The position numbers were made by a program, and so were the translations under genes. Source: Devosia sp. ZB163 (GTDB taxonomy: Bacteria; Pseudomonadota; Alphaproteobacteria; Rhizobiales; Devosiaceae). Taken from it: a stretch of 53,700 nt of DNA. Positions within the stretch are counted from its first letter, which is position 1, and each line of letters starts with the position of its first letter. This document shows positions 1 through 8,219 of the stretch, piece by piece. The stretch is from contig NZ_JAQRMY010000005.1 of the NCBI RefSeq assembly GCF_028613635.1, positions 218,017 through 271,716 on the forward strand. The letters run 5' to 3'. Under the pieces are notes generated by a model. That model had not been told where the DNA came from, ran no database searches, and saw only the letters and a program-made list of their open reading frames with translations.

Positions 1-63
1 GGTGAAGGGGGCGTGGGGCGCGGGCGGTGCTTGTCGCGCGTCCGGGGCGGGGGAGAGATGGGT

Positions 64-82
64 CCCCGGGTCAAGCCCGGGG
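64..82. repeat. Short perfect palindrome, likely dispersed intergenic repeat
   Basis: A 7-base arm (ccccggg) at 64-70 and its exact complement at 76-82 flank a 5-base loop. The form ccccgggtcaagcccgggg resembles small palindromes scattered between genes in many Hyphomicrobiales genomes; that likeness is from general knowledge. It lies just past the end of the S4-domain gene on the minus strand and could fold in its 3' transcript, but no T-tract follows. Confidence 0.5.
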
Positions 83-90
83 ATGACGGG

Positions 91-150
91 GATGGGAGGG
101 GTGCGACGGGGATGGGAGGGGTGCGACGGGGAATGGAGGGGTGCGACGGA
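91..150. repeat. Tandem repeat, three 20-base units
   Basis: Units at 91-110 and 111-130 are identical (gatgggaggggtgcgacggg). The third, 131-150, differs at a few positions. A degenerate continuation may follow. The array sits in the gap downstream of the S4-domain gene and shows no coding or hairpin logic. Confidence 0.85.
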
Positions 151-176
151 GGATGGGGCGCTGGTGGCGCCTGCCG

Positions 177-563
177 CTAGTCCTCGCCGTCACCTTCCTC
201 AAGGCGCAGCCGGTCGATTTCGCGGCGGTCGCGCTTGGTGGGGCGGCCGGCGCCGGGATCGCGTGCGGCGTGCGGCGCGGGCTTATCCTCACGCGGCACT
301 GGCGGCGGGGAGAGGTCCTCGTAGAGCGTGGCTGCCTCGGGCGCCGGGCCGCGCCGGCTGCCCGGGTCGAGGATGCGCCAGACGAGCAGGCGCTCGTGGA
401 CCGTCATGGTCAGCACGTCGCCAGGACCGACCTTGTGGTCGGACCTGTCGGTGCGTTCGGAGTTGACCCGGATGGCGCCGGTTTCGATCAGCTTCTGCGC
501 CAGCGTGCGCGATTTGACGGCGCGCGAGAAGAACAGCCACTTGTCGAGCCGTTGCTTCTCCAA
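177..563 (-). CDS. S4-domain RNA-binding protein, Hsp15-like
   Basis: This 128-residue protein carries an S4 RNA-binding fold at residues 4-60 (RLDKWLFFSRAVKSRTLAQK, then GAIRVN and VGPGDVLTM), the pattern of the HslR/Hsp15 family that binds rRNA on stalled 50S subunits. The C-terminal half is Pro/Arg-rich and probably disordered, with a basic stretch near GRPTKRDRREIDRLR. It starts 6 bases after the stop of the upstream helicase on the same strand, so the two are surely co-transcribed. The family call is strong; the exact role is inferred. Confidence 0.9.
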   Translation of the reverse strand: MEKQRLDKWLFFSRAVKSRTLAQKLIETGAIRVNSERTDRSDHKVGPGDVLTMTVHERLLVWRILDPGSRRGPAPEAATLYEDLSPPPVPREDKPAPHAARDPGAGRPTKRDRREIDRLRLEEGDGED

Positions 564-569
564 GCGCAG

Positions 570-3500
570 CTACTCGCTCTTGGGGTTCCGGAGCGCGGCG
601 AGCGCGGCCCAGGGCGAGTTGGGATCGAGCGGGGCGGGCTTGCGGTCTTCGCGCGGCCGGTGCTCCTTCCAGTCCTCGCGGGGCTTGTCGAAGCGCTTGC
701 CAGCGGGCTTGCCGCCCTTGCCTTCGAACGGCTTGCCGTTGCGGCGATCGTCCTGGCGCGGGCGTCCGGCCGGCTTGCCGTCGCCGGCTTCGCGGTCGGG
801 GCGGCGGAAGTTTCGCTTGGCGGCTTCGCCTTCACCAGCCTCCGCTGCCGCACCTTCGGGGCGGTTGCCGCGGTTGCGGTTGCCGCCGTGGCGCGCATTG
901 TCGGGACGGCGGCCAGCCGGGAACCAGACCTCGTCGAACTCGGGCTCGGCGGGCTTGTCCGCGTCGCCGGGAGCCGAAGCACCAAGATCGGCCGTAGCGG
1001 TTTCGATCGCGACGGCTTCCTCGACCGCGGTCGCCTCGACGGCGACAGCGCCTTCGACGGCCTGCGTCGCTTCGGCGTTCACGATCGCTTCGGCAGCCTC
1101 GGGAGCGGGGGCAGGGGCCTCAGCCGTGGCTTCGGTTGCGTCTGCCTCGGTCGCCGGAGCAGCCACAGCCTTGGGCGTACGGCGGACACGATAGCCGAGC
1201 GAGCTGAGGATCGAGGCGAAGTCCTCGCCGGCAGTCCCGAGCAGCGAGGTCATCTCGACCGTGACGCGGAAGCCGTTGGCCTCGGCGGCGCCGGCCGGCA
1301 GTTCGCCCTGGTGGTTGCGGGCATCGAGCGCGATCAGCGGACGGATGATGTCCGCGAGGCGCTCGAGGATGTCGACGCGCACGGCGCGCTTGCCGGCAAC
1401 CTTGAACCCGGCCAGCTCGTAAAGCTTGGTGTTGACCTCGGGATCGATGAGGAAGCTGGTGCGGCCGGAGAGCACGATCTGCGGCAGTTCGGAAATGCCC
1501 GGCTGGCGAATGCCGCCGTTCTTCAGCGCGTAGAGGATCAGCGCCAGCTCGCGCGGCGCGGGCTTGAGGCTCGCGGGCACGTAGATGTGGTAGGCGCCGA
1601 ACTTGATCCCGAGCTTCCTGAGCTTGCCGCGGACGTCCTGGTCGAGGGCCTTGACCTCCTCGGCAACAGCACTGCGCGGCAGGATGCCCAGGTTCTCGTA
1701 GAGCCGGTAGGCAAGGCCGCGGGCGGCGCCTTCGATATCGGCCGGCGCCTCGAGGGCGAGCACGGTCTCGAGCTGGGTGTTGACGAGGTGGCGAAGCCAG
1801 AGGTTCAGCCGGTCCTGGACGCGCTCGAGATCGGGGCCGGTAAGGTTCTCGTCGGCGAGGATGATGAGCCGCGGCGTGAAGAGCTGCTCGCCCTCGGCGA
1901 GATTGGCGATGACCTGGCCGCGCCAGCGCACGTAGCCGTCGGTCGCGAGCACGAACTCTTCGTTCGGCGCACCGGCGACACGCTCGGCGCGGCGGGCGAT
2001 CTCGGGGGCCACGACCTGCGCGGCGGCGGTCGCTACGCCCTTGGCATCGCCGCCTTCGGACCGTGCCAGTGTGAAGCGGAACCCTTCGATGGAGCCGATC
2101 AGGTGGCCTTCGAGGCTCACTTCGCCGAGGTCGTTAATTTCAGGCGATACCATATGCTTGTCTCTCAGATGGCGCATAAGCACCGAGGTGCGACGGTCGA
2201 CGAAACGCTGGGTGAGACGCTCGTGCAGGGCGTCGCTCAGGCGATCTTCGATGTCGCGGGTCTTTTCGCGCCAATATGCCGGGTCTTCAAGCCAGTTCTT
2301 GCGATTGGCGACGAACGTCCAAGTACGGATCTGCTTGATCCGGTTGCTCAGAGTATCAATGTCGCCTGTCGCATTGTCGCAGAAGCGCACCTGCTCGGCA
2401 ATCCAGTCGGCGTCGACATGGCCGTGGCGGCGCAGGTCGAAATAGATGCGGGTGATGATCTCGCCGTGCTGGGCCGGCGAGATGTCGCGGTAGTCGGGGA
2501 TGCCGCAGCACTCCCAGAGCAGGCGGACAGCCGCCTCGTTGCTCGCCAGCGCTCCCGCTTCGTTCCGTGCTGTGAACTCGAGCGCATACTGATCGGTGGC
2601 GACGGGCACGCGGGTGAGGGCGCGGACCGGCGGTGTGCGGTCGAGGCTGGCCCTGAGGTCGGCGATCGAGCGGAAGTCGAGCTCGTGGTTGCGCCACTGG
2701 ATGACGCGGACGGGCTCGAAATCGTGGGTCTCGAGCTGCTTGATCAGCTCCTCGTCGAACTCGGGCGCGTTGCCGGTGACGCCGAACGTGCCGTTGTGCA
2801 TGTGGCGCCCGGCACGGCCGGCGATCTGGCCGAACTCGGCCGGCGTCAGCGGGCGCGTCTGGTGGCCGTCGAACTTGTGGTCGTCGGCGAAGGCGACATG
2901 GTGGACGTCGAGGTTGAGCCCCATGCCGATGGCATCGGTGGCGACGAGGAAGTCGACGTCGCCGTTCTGGTACATGTCGACCTGGGCATTGCGGGTGCGG
3001 GGCGACAGGGCCCCCATCACCACGGCGGCGCCACCGCGCTCGCGCCGGATCAGCTCGGCGATGGCATAGACCTGCGTGGCCGAGAAGGCGACGATGGCCG
3101 AGCGCTTGGGCTGGCGCGAGATCTTCTTGGAGCCGGCGTAGAGCAACTCGGAGAAGCGCGGCCGGTGGATGATCTCGGCATCGGGCAGCAGGTTGCGGAT
3201 GATCGGGGCCATGGTGGCCGAGCCGAGCAGCAGTGTTTCACTGAGCCCGCGGGCGTGGAGCAGCCGGTTGGTGAAGATGTGACCGCGGTCGAAATCGGTC
3301 GCGACCTGGATCTCGTCGACGGCGAGACATTCGACCGGCACGTCGAGCGGCATGGCCTCGACGGTGCAGACCCAGTAGCGCGGCTTGGCCGGGACGATCC
3401 GCTCCTCGCCGGTGACGAGGGCGACATGCTGGGCCCCGATGCGGTCGACCACCTTGTGGTAGACCTCGCGGGCCAGCAGGCGCAACGGAAGGCCGATCAT

Positions 3501-3599
3501 GCCCGAGCGATGCGCCAGCATGCGCTCGATGGCGAAGAACGTCTTACCGGTGTTGGTGGGCCCAAGAATCGCCTTGAGCGAGGAGGCGTAACCAGTCAT
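570..3599 (-). CDS. SUV3-like superfamily 2 ATP-dependent helicase
   Basis: This 1009-residue protein has a helicase core in its first half: Walker A GPTNTGKT at 13-20, a DEIQ Walker B box at 95-98, a GSAT motif III at 126-129 and a QIAGRAGR motif VI near 265. This arrangement is that of SUV3, the mitochondrial RNA helicase, whose bacterial relatives are common in alphaproteobacteria. From about residue 740 the protein turns into a long Ala/Glu-rich then Arg/Lys/Gly-rich low-complexity tail, ending in a short SPWAALAALR element. RNA binding by the tail is an inference from its charge. It probably leads a transcript with the S4-domain gene. Start ATG is preceded by a modest aggggcc. Confidence 0.92.
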   Translation of the reverse strand: MTGYASSLKAILGPTNTGKTFFAIERMLAHRSGMIGLPLRLLAREVYHKVVDRIGAQHVALVTGEERIVPAKPRYWVCTVEAMPLDVPVECLAVDEIQVATDFDRGHIFTNRLLHARGLSETLLLGSATMAPIIRNLLPDAEIIHRPRFSELLYAGSKKISRQPKRSAIVAFSATQVYAIAELIRRERGGAAVVMGALSPRTRNAQVDMYQNGDVDFLVATDAIGMGLNLDVHHVAFADDHKFDGHQTRPLTPAEFGQIAGRAGRHMHNGTFGVTGNAPEFDEELIKQLETHDFEPVRVIQWRNHELDFRSIADLRASLDRTPPVRALTRVPVATDQYALEFTARNEAGALASNEAAVRLLWECCGIPDYRDISPAQHGEIITRIYFDLRRHGHVDADWIAEQVRFCDNATGDIDTLSNRIKQIRTWTFVANRKNWLEDPAYWREKTRDIEDRLSDALHERLTQRFVDRRTSVLMRHLRDKHMVSPEINDLGEVSLEGHLIGSIEGFRFTLARSEGGDAKGVATAAAQVVAPEIARRAERVAGAPNEEFVLATDGYVRWRGQVIANLAEGEQLFTPRLIILADENLTGPDLERVQDRLNLWLRHLVNTQLETVLALEAPADIEGAARGLAYRLYENLGILPRSAVAEEVKALDQDVRGKLRKLGIKFGAYHIYVPASLKPAPRELALILYALKNGGIRQPGISELPQIVLSGRTSFLIDPEVNTKLYELAGFKVAGKRAVRVDILERLADIIRPLIALDARNHQGELPAGAAEANGFRVTVEMTSLLGTAGEDFASILSSLGYRVRRTPKAVAAPATEADATEATAEAPAPAPEAAEAIVNAEATQAVEGAVAVEATAVEEAVAIETATADLGASAPGDADKPAEPEFDEVWFPAGRRPDNARHGGNRNRGNRPEGAAAEAGEGEAAKRNFRRPDREAGDGKPAGRPRQDDRRNGKPFEGKGGKPAGKRFDKPREDWKEHRPREDRKPAPLDPNSPWAALAALRNPKSE

Positions 3600-4145
3600 T
3601 GGCCCCTATTTAGGTGATCGCCGGCCAACAAACGAGTGTCTCGTTGCGGAACATATCGGCACTGCTTTCCATGACCGAAATTAACCACTGGTACGAAGCA
3701 GGAACAAACCGGAAAGGAATCGGCTGCGACTCGGGAATCCGGGTTTGTTCACCACTGCATGTTGTGGTCGGTTTTCGATACTGCCCCAAGCAGACGGCAA
3801 TGGTACGACGGCGGCGGGATTTCATCGTCCGCGGCGTTCAGCAAGGTTGCCAAGTGGTTGATTTCGGCTGATTTCGAACCGGAATCAGCGAAGTGTGAAC
3901 GGGAGGTAAAGCACGTGCCCGTGAAGATTCTTTCGGCATTGACAGAGGCAGTGCCGCAACGCGGGCCTTTCCGGCCGCGGCGTTGGCAATAAAGCCATTG
4001 ACCGTCCCGGAACGGGACAGCGTTTTTGGTAGGACTTCGTTAACCATAATTTTCCGCCGCCCGGCGGGCAGCCCCCTTTTGGAGGTCTGCCGGCACGAGG
4101 GGCCGCCAGTCTGTTGCCGGCGGTCCGGGGCGGCGGCGCAAGGCT
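3600..4145. other. 546-base gap without a supportable gene
   Basis: Short open frames here lack ribosome sites and family resemblance. The gap must hold the promoter of the minus-strand helicase and the 3' end of the exported-protein transcript. The only clear structure is a small hairpin at 4004-4018 (gtcccg/cgggac, 3-base loop) followed by T5 at 4023-4027. It reads as an intrinsic terminator on the plus strand, although no plus-strand gene is seen upstream. Confidence 0.5.
4004..4027 (+). terminator. Terminator-like hairpin with T5 tail, orphan
   Basis: A 6-base-pair stem (4004-4009 with 4013-4018) is followed after agcg by five T residues. The stem is short, so termination is only possible, and the source transcript is unknown; a small RNA running from about 3.8 kb would explain it. 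Confidence 0.3.
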
Positions 4146-4550
4146 TCAGCACTCGGCGACGAGCGGGGCCCAGTTGCTGACGACGGGCGTGCCGGCAACG
4201 ACGACGCGGTACTCGGCGTCGATCGGCTGGGCGACCATCAGGTTCTGGGTGTAGCTGCCCATGATCACGCCGTTGGCGCCCTTGGTAGTGGTGACCTGGT
4301 AGGGGCCGGCGACGTTGCCGCCCTTGCGCACCAGCATGATGTCGAGCTTGCCGGGCTTGTTGGTCTGGACCCAGGCCGTCAGCTTGCCGTTGCCGGGACA
4401 GGCATTGTCCTGGGGTGAGACGATGCCGAGCTGGATCTTGGTGGGGACGAGCTTGCCGGAGTTGCCGGCCTTGAGCTCGAGGGCAGTGGCCGCGCCGACG
4501 AGCGCGACGGTGGTGGCGAGAGCGGCGAGTGCGGCTTTCGTGATCGTCAT
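4146..4550 (-). CDS. Small exported protein of unknown function
   Basis: The 134-residue product starts at an ATG with a strong Shine-Dalgarno (aaaggagga) 6 bases upstream, which decides this start over a longer frame. Residues 1-24 form a typical Sec signal peptide (MTITKAALAAL ... GAATA). The mature part of about 110 residues is beta-rich, with two cysteines (one being the last residue) that could form a disulfide. I do not recognise the family. It is probably periplasmic. It precedes the DUF3108 gene's 3' end by about 110 bases on the same strand. Confidence 0.8.
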   Translation of the reverse strand: MTITKAALAALATTVALVGAATALELKAGNSGKLVPTKIQLGIVSPQDNACPGNGKLTAWVQTNKPGKLDIMLVRKGGNVAGPYQVTTTKGANGVIMGSYTQNLMVAQPIDAEYRVVVAGTPVVSNWAPLVAEC

Positions 4551-4659
4551 GTCTTCCTCCTTTGGCGCAAGCCATTGGCAGGAAGATGCGTCGCACCGCT
4601 TGAACGCGTGCTGAGGCAAGGATTTAGCCGGCGTTCATCGGCCCCGAGGCCGCGAGTGG

Positions 4660-5454
4660 CTACTCGGTGAGTTCGGTGAGCACGACCGACAGGTCGCCCG
4701 CCTCGGTGGTGATGAGCGAGCGATAGGGGATGAAATAGCCGGGCTTCTTGAGCGGCGCGAACCAGACGAGGATGCGCTCGTTGCGGGCGAGGTAGCTGGT
4801 GATCTCGTTGTTCAGGTAATGGCCCGAGATCGGCGTGTAGTGCACGCTGCACAGGACCAGCGGCCCCTGGTAGCCGGTGCGCTTGCTCGTCGCCGTGTCG
4901 TCCTTGACGTACTTGAGCGACAGGTTGAAGCGCTCGACACCGGTGAAGATGGGCATCTGCTTGTCGCACAGGCTGCGGTCGAGGGCGGCGCCCTTGAGCA
5001 CGAACGGCGCCATCATGTCGGTGGCGCTCGCGAGGTGCTTCCGCTCGATCGCCACCCGGTCGATGTTGTTGACGATGGGCGGCGCGACCTGGAACGTCGC
5101 GACGCTGCCGTCCGCATAGGTGATGCTGGAGGTGAACTCCTCGCCCTGGGCGCGCGTCAGGAGATCGAACTTCGCCGAGCGGAGGCCGTCGGCGGCGGAT
5201 ATCCCGGTCGAGTTGGCCCGGGCGCTGCCGTGGGCGACGAGCTGGGCGAGCCCGGCGATCTTGGCATCGAGCGCCAGCGCATACTGGCGGGAATTGTCGG
5301 TGAGAGTGATGGTGACGTTGGCGATATGGGTGCCGCCCATGGTCACGGTGTATTCCGCGCGGGTGCGGGTTTCCTGCGCCATGGCAGGCAGGCCGACCAA
5401 CGCCAGGGCGAGGGCCGCGACGCGAAAGGCTTGGCGGAAACCGGCGCTCGACAC
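4660..5454 (-). CDS. DUF3108 family exported protein
   Basis: The 264-residue protein (from the GTG at 5454) has a signal peptide ([18 protein letters not shown]) and a beta-rich body starting at [17 protein letters not shown], the usual opening of DUF3108, an envelope family of unknown biochemical function. I chose the GTG start because the signal peptide then begins normally and agagg lies upstream; an ATG at 5544 in the same frame would add 30 residues but has no ribosome site. It is divergent from rpmB, a pairing I recall from other Hyphomicrobiales. Confidence 0.85.
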   Translation of the reverse strand: MSSAGFRQAFRVAALALALVGLPAMAQETRTRAEYTVTMGGTHIANVTITLTDNSRQYALALDAKIAGLAQLVAHGSARANSTGISAADGLRSAKFDLLTRAQGEEFTSSITYADGSVATFQVAPPIVNNIDRVAIERKHLASATDMMAPFVLKGAALDRSLCDKQMPIFTGVERFNLSLKYVKDDTATSKRTGYQGPLVLCSVHYTPISGHYLNNEITSYLARNERILVWFAPLKKPGYFIPYRSLITTEAGDLSVVLTELTE

Positions 5455-5671
5455 GAAAGTGGAACCTCTGGCGGCGTCCTCGGACGCGGGAAACGGCGAA
5501 TCAGTATGTGTGGCCAAGTTGCCGCCGGGAGGCCTTGCTGGCAAGGCAAACGGCGTTCACAAGCTTGACGAGGAGGGCTTCTTTCTCTATGGACCCGCCC
5601 ACAATCAAGAACAGACTACAGCCCGTTGCGCGGGATCGTCCTGCGCCCAGGGACTTTTGACAGGATTTGAC

Positions 5672-5959
5672 ATGGCTCGCCGCTGCGAACTCACCGGTAA
5701 GGGCGTCATGACCGGTAACAAGGTGAGCCACGCGCTCAACCGTACCCGTCGCCGCTTCCTCCCGAACCTCCTCAACGTTTCGCTTCTGTCCGATACGCTC
5801 GGCCGTACGGTCAAGCTGCGCATCTCGGCGAACGCGCTGCGCACCGTCGAGCACCGCGGTGGCCTCGATGCGTTCCTGCTCAAGGCAGACGACGCCGAGC
5901 TGTCGCCCGTCGCGCTCGCCGTGAAGAAGGAAGTGCGCGCGTCGCTCGCGACTGCCTGA
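5672..5959 (+). CDS. rpmB: 50S ribosomal protein L28
   Basis: The 95-residue sequence is a full-length alphaproteobacterial L28: [20 protein letters not shown] at the N-terminus, then TRRRFLPNL and the [13 protein letters not shown] segment. It is part of the large ribosomal subunit. Only one of the zinc-ribbon cysteines of the Cys-type L28 is present (C5), as usual for this lineage. It is single-gene, read from its own promoter, and closed by a hairpin terminator directly downstream. Confidence 0.97.
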   Translation: MARRCELTGKGVMTGNKVSHALNRTRRRFLPNLLNVSLLSDTLGRTVKLRISANALRTVEHRGGLDAFLLKADDAELSPVALAVKKEVRASLATA

Positions 5960-5979
5960 GCCACTTCCGCATAGTTTCG

Positions 5980-6013
5980 ACCGCGCGTTCCGCAAGGGGC
6001 GCGCGGTTTGCTT
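5980..6013 (+). terminator. Intrinsic terminator of rpmB
   Basis: An 8-pair stem accgcgcg (5980-5987) with cgcgcggt (6000-6007) extends inward through two G-U and two C-G pairs to a GCAA tetraloop. A T-rich tail (tttgcttt) follows. It lies 20 bases after the rpmB stop. Confidence 0.85.
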
Positions 6014-6124
6014 TGGGGCGGTTGCTGGCCGTCCGCATCAAGGCTAGAAGACCCCATCGGAGCAGATGCTCCGCGTTCCGCCCCGGTCTGATGCCGGCCA
6101 GCGGGCTAGATAGAGGTGCAGGAT

Positions 6125-6811
6125 ATGCTCGCTCGCTTTGCCGCGGCCATCGCGGCCATGGTCGTGGTCGTCACCGCGTCCAACATTCTCGTGCTCTACC
6201 CGGTTCAGGCCACGCTCGGCCCGATCAACCTGGCGGACCTTCTGACCTGGGGTGCCTTCACCTACCCCTTCGCCTTCCTCGTCACCGATCTCACCAACCG
6301 CTATGACGGCGCGGCGCGCGCCCGGCAGGTGGTGGTGGTCGGCTTCGTCGCGGCGGTCGCTCTCTCGTTCTACCTGAGCTTCAATCCGCTGCCGTGGAAC
6401 GTTGGTGGGGCACCGGCCACGACGGCGCGTATTGCCACGGCCTCGGTGACGGCATTCCTCATCGGGCAGTTGCTCGATATCTCGGTGTTCTCGCGGCTCA
6501 GGGCCAGCAAGAACTGGTTCCTGCCGCCGCTGGTCGGGTCGCTGGCGGGCTCGCTCCTCGATACCGCGATCTTCTTTTCGATCGCCTTCGCGCCGGCCTT
6601 CGCCTTTGTCGACGGCATCTATGGCCGCGAGGATGGTTCGCTCGGCTTCCCGGCGCCCTTCCTCAGCCTCGGGCCCGAGGTGCCGCTGTGGTTCTCGCTG
6701 GCGGCCGGCGATTTCCTCGTGAAGTTCCTTGCGGCGCTGCTGCTGCTCGCGCCCTACCGGATGCTGATGGGCAGGATCATGCCGCTGCCGCCGCTCAAGG
6801 CCGCCGCCTAG
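6125..6811 (+). CDS. VUT-family (YhhQ-like) transporter, probable queuosine-precursor uptake
   Basis: The 228-residue integral membrane protein has about six hydrophobic helices and the family signature TYPFAFLVTDLTNRYDG (roughly residues 47-63). Proteins of this COG1738 group import 7-cyano- or 7-aminomethyl-deazaguanine for queuosine in E. coli; substrate here is inferred from family. The ATG at 6125 is preferred over a GTG at 6116 because agagg at 6112-6116 is spaced correctly for it. I looked for a preQ1 riboswitch in the leader and saw none. Its stop overlaps the convergent next gene's stop at CTAG. Confidence 0.85.
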   Translation: MLARFAAAIAAMVVVVTASNILVLYPVQATLGPINLADLLTWGAFTYPFAFLVTDLTNRYDGAARARQVVVVGFVAAVALSFYLSFNPLPWNVGGAPATTARIATASVTAFLIGQLLDISVFSRLRASKNWFLPPLVGSLAGSLLDTAIFFSIAFAPAFAFVDGIYGREDGSLGFPAPFLSLGPEVPLWFSLAAGDFLVKFLAALLLLAPYRMLMGRIMPLPPLKAAA

Positions 6812-7179
6812 CCAGGCAGCCGGCTCAGGTGTTCGTGGACGATCCACCAGCGGTCGTCCACGCGCCTCAGTACTGTGGTGCCGCGGCCCGAGCCCGAGAT
6901 CGGCTTGCCGTCGGCAACGGCCTCCCAGTTGAAGCGGTAAATGCAGGCGGCGGCGCTGTCGCCCTCGGCGATCCATTCGAGCTGGTCGAGCCAGTAGCGC
7001 TCGCTGGGCCCCATCGTCTGCCACGTCGCCTCGAACGCCGCGCGGATGGCGTCGATGCCGCGATGTGTCCCGCTCGTGAACCAGAACGTCGCATCGGGGG
7101 CGATGAGGTCGGTCAGGAGGTCGAAGTCCTGCCGGTTGATGCGGTCGGTGTAGGCCTGAAGCACGTCCCTCGCCGACAT
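6808..7179 (-). CDS. NTF2-like / SnoaL-like small protein
   Basis: The 123-residue product has the alpha-plus-beta cone pattern of NTF2-like proteins: an N-terminal helix with AYTDRINRQDFDLL, then ATFWFTSG, and a closing strand DDRWWIVHEHLS. Such domains serve as small-molecule binding or isomerase scaffolds; no specific reaction can be named. A GTG at 7191 that overlaps the esterase stop as GTGA is an alternative start; the ATG at 7179 has ggag 11 bases upstream. It is the last gene of the cobS-cobT operon and ends tail-to-tail with the VUT transporter, sharing the four bases CTAG. Confidence 0.8.
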   Translation of the reverse strand: MSARDVLQAYTDRINRQDFDLLTDLIAPDATFWFTSGTHRGIDAIRAAFEATWQTMGPSERYWLDQLEWIAEGDSAAACIYRFNWEAVADGKPISGSGRGTTVLRRVDDRWWIVHEHLSRLPG

Positions 7180-7187
7180 CGCGCAGC

Positions 7188-8219
7188 TCACTCCGGCAGG
7201 CTGAACTCGAGGAGCAGGTTGCGCTCCCAGTCGTTGAAGTTGTTGTCCGATACGATCGTGATGCGGGTCGAGCCGTCGGGCGCCGTGTGGACGGCGAGGG
7301 CTTCCATGTTGTCGATGTCGCCACCGGCGGCATGGAGCAGCAGTTCGCCCTTCATGTGCGCCCCCGCCTTCACCTCGGCGGCCGGAATGCGGACGAGCCG
7401 CATCTGGAAGGCGAGGAGAGCGATGCCGCGCTCGAGCACCAGCAGGTCGCCGTTGGCCATGAAGGCGCAGTCGGTCGGGTTGGTGCCGCTGCCCGAGACA
7501 TAGCCCAGCGGCCCCTTGTCGTTGCGGCCCAGCAGATAGGCCGAGTGCAGGCCGTCATCGTCGATGACGCCCTCGGTGAGCAGCAGGGTCGAGCCGGCGA
7601 TCGGGGAGGCCTCGGGCGCGATGCAGACCGCCTCAAGCGTCTCGTTGGTGCGCGTATCGCTCAGCCATCTGGGGATGCTCACCTCGCGCGCCGGCCCCTG
7701 CGGGCGGCCATCGACGAGCGCGAAATCGGCGACGCGGGTGAGGTTTTCGAAGCCGACGCGCACGGCGCTGGGCCGACCGTCGCGGAAAATGACGGTCAGC
7801 GCCTCGGCATCGCGCGTATAGGCGCGCGGCAGCTCGTCGCCCTTGGAGTTCTGGATCGGCTCGATGCGCACACCGATCAGGCCGACCGGGCGGGCGTTCT
7901 CGTCATAGAGCAGCTGGCCGGTGACGAAGTTGCCCCGGTCGGAGACCATCACCAGCTTGTTGTCCGGCCCCGTGAAGCCGAGGCCGGAGAGCCCGCCGAA
8001 CGTATCAGTCTGGCTCTTCATCTCGATGCCACCGCGCCAGACGAGGCCCTGCACGCGTTCGCCGATGCCGGCCGACATGAAAGTCGAGATGGGGATGGAG
8101 GTGACCGTCTCAGCCTCGGCGCGTGCCCCGATGGCCGCGGCGCCAAGGATGGCGGACAGGGCACTGACGATCATCAGGCCCGCGGCAGCAAGGCGCGAGG
8201 CACCCCGCCGCCTGGTCAT
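7188..8219 (-). CDS. Exported phytase-like esterase family protein
   Basis: The 343-residue protein opens with a basic, possibly Tat-like signal region ([10 protein letters not shown], then a hydrophobic run to residue 35). The body matches the 'esterase-like activity of phytase' family: FGGLSGLGF near 75, [27 protein letters not shown] and DNMEALAV. This is a beta-propeller pattern with acidic residues on its loops. Substrate is unknown; the name comes from a plant phytase study. Its ATG overlaps the cobT stop (ATGA), so translation is coupled. Confidence 0.85.
   Translation of the reverse strand: MTRRRGASRLAAAGLMIVSALSAILGAAAIGARAEAETVTSIPISTFMSAGIGERVQGLVWRGGIEMKSQTDTFGGLSGLGFTGPDNKLVMVSDRGNFVTGQLLYDENARPVGLIGVRIEPIQNSKGDELPRAYTRDAEALTVIFRDGRPSAVRVGFENLTRVADFALVDGRPQGPAREVSIPRWLSDTRTNETLEAVCIAPEASPIAGSTLLLTEGVIDDDGLHSAYLLGRNDKGPLGYVSGSGTNPTDCAFMANGDLLVLERGIALLAFQMRLVRIPAAEVKAGAHMKGELLLHAAGGDIDNMEALAVHTAPDGSTRITIVSDNNFNDWERNLLLEFSLPE

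Noticed and set aside
91-150. Repeat array considered as CRISPR
   Set aside because: Units are directly adjacent without spacers and no cas genes are present.
141-3617. A continuous plus-strand reading frame of about 1160 codons opposite the helicase gene
   Set aside because: It is a mirror of the helicase gene caused by high GC at third positions; its product is repetitive, Asp/Arg/Leu-rich and has no recognisable domain or ribosome site.
5960-6124. Possible preQ1 riboswitch before the VUT transporter
   Set aside because: The leader is taken up by the rpmB terminator and shows no aptamer-like stem followed by an A-rich tail.
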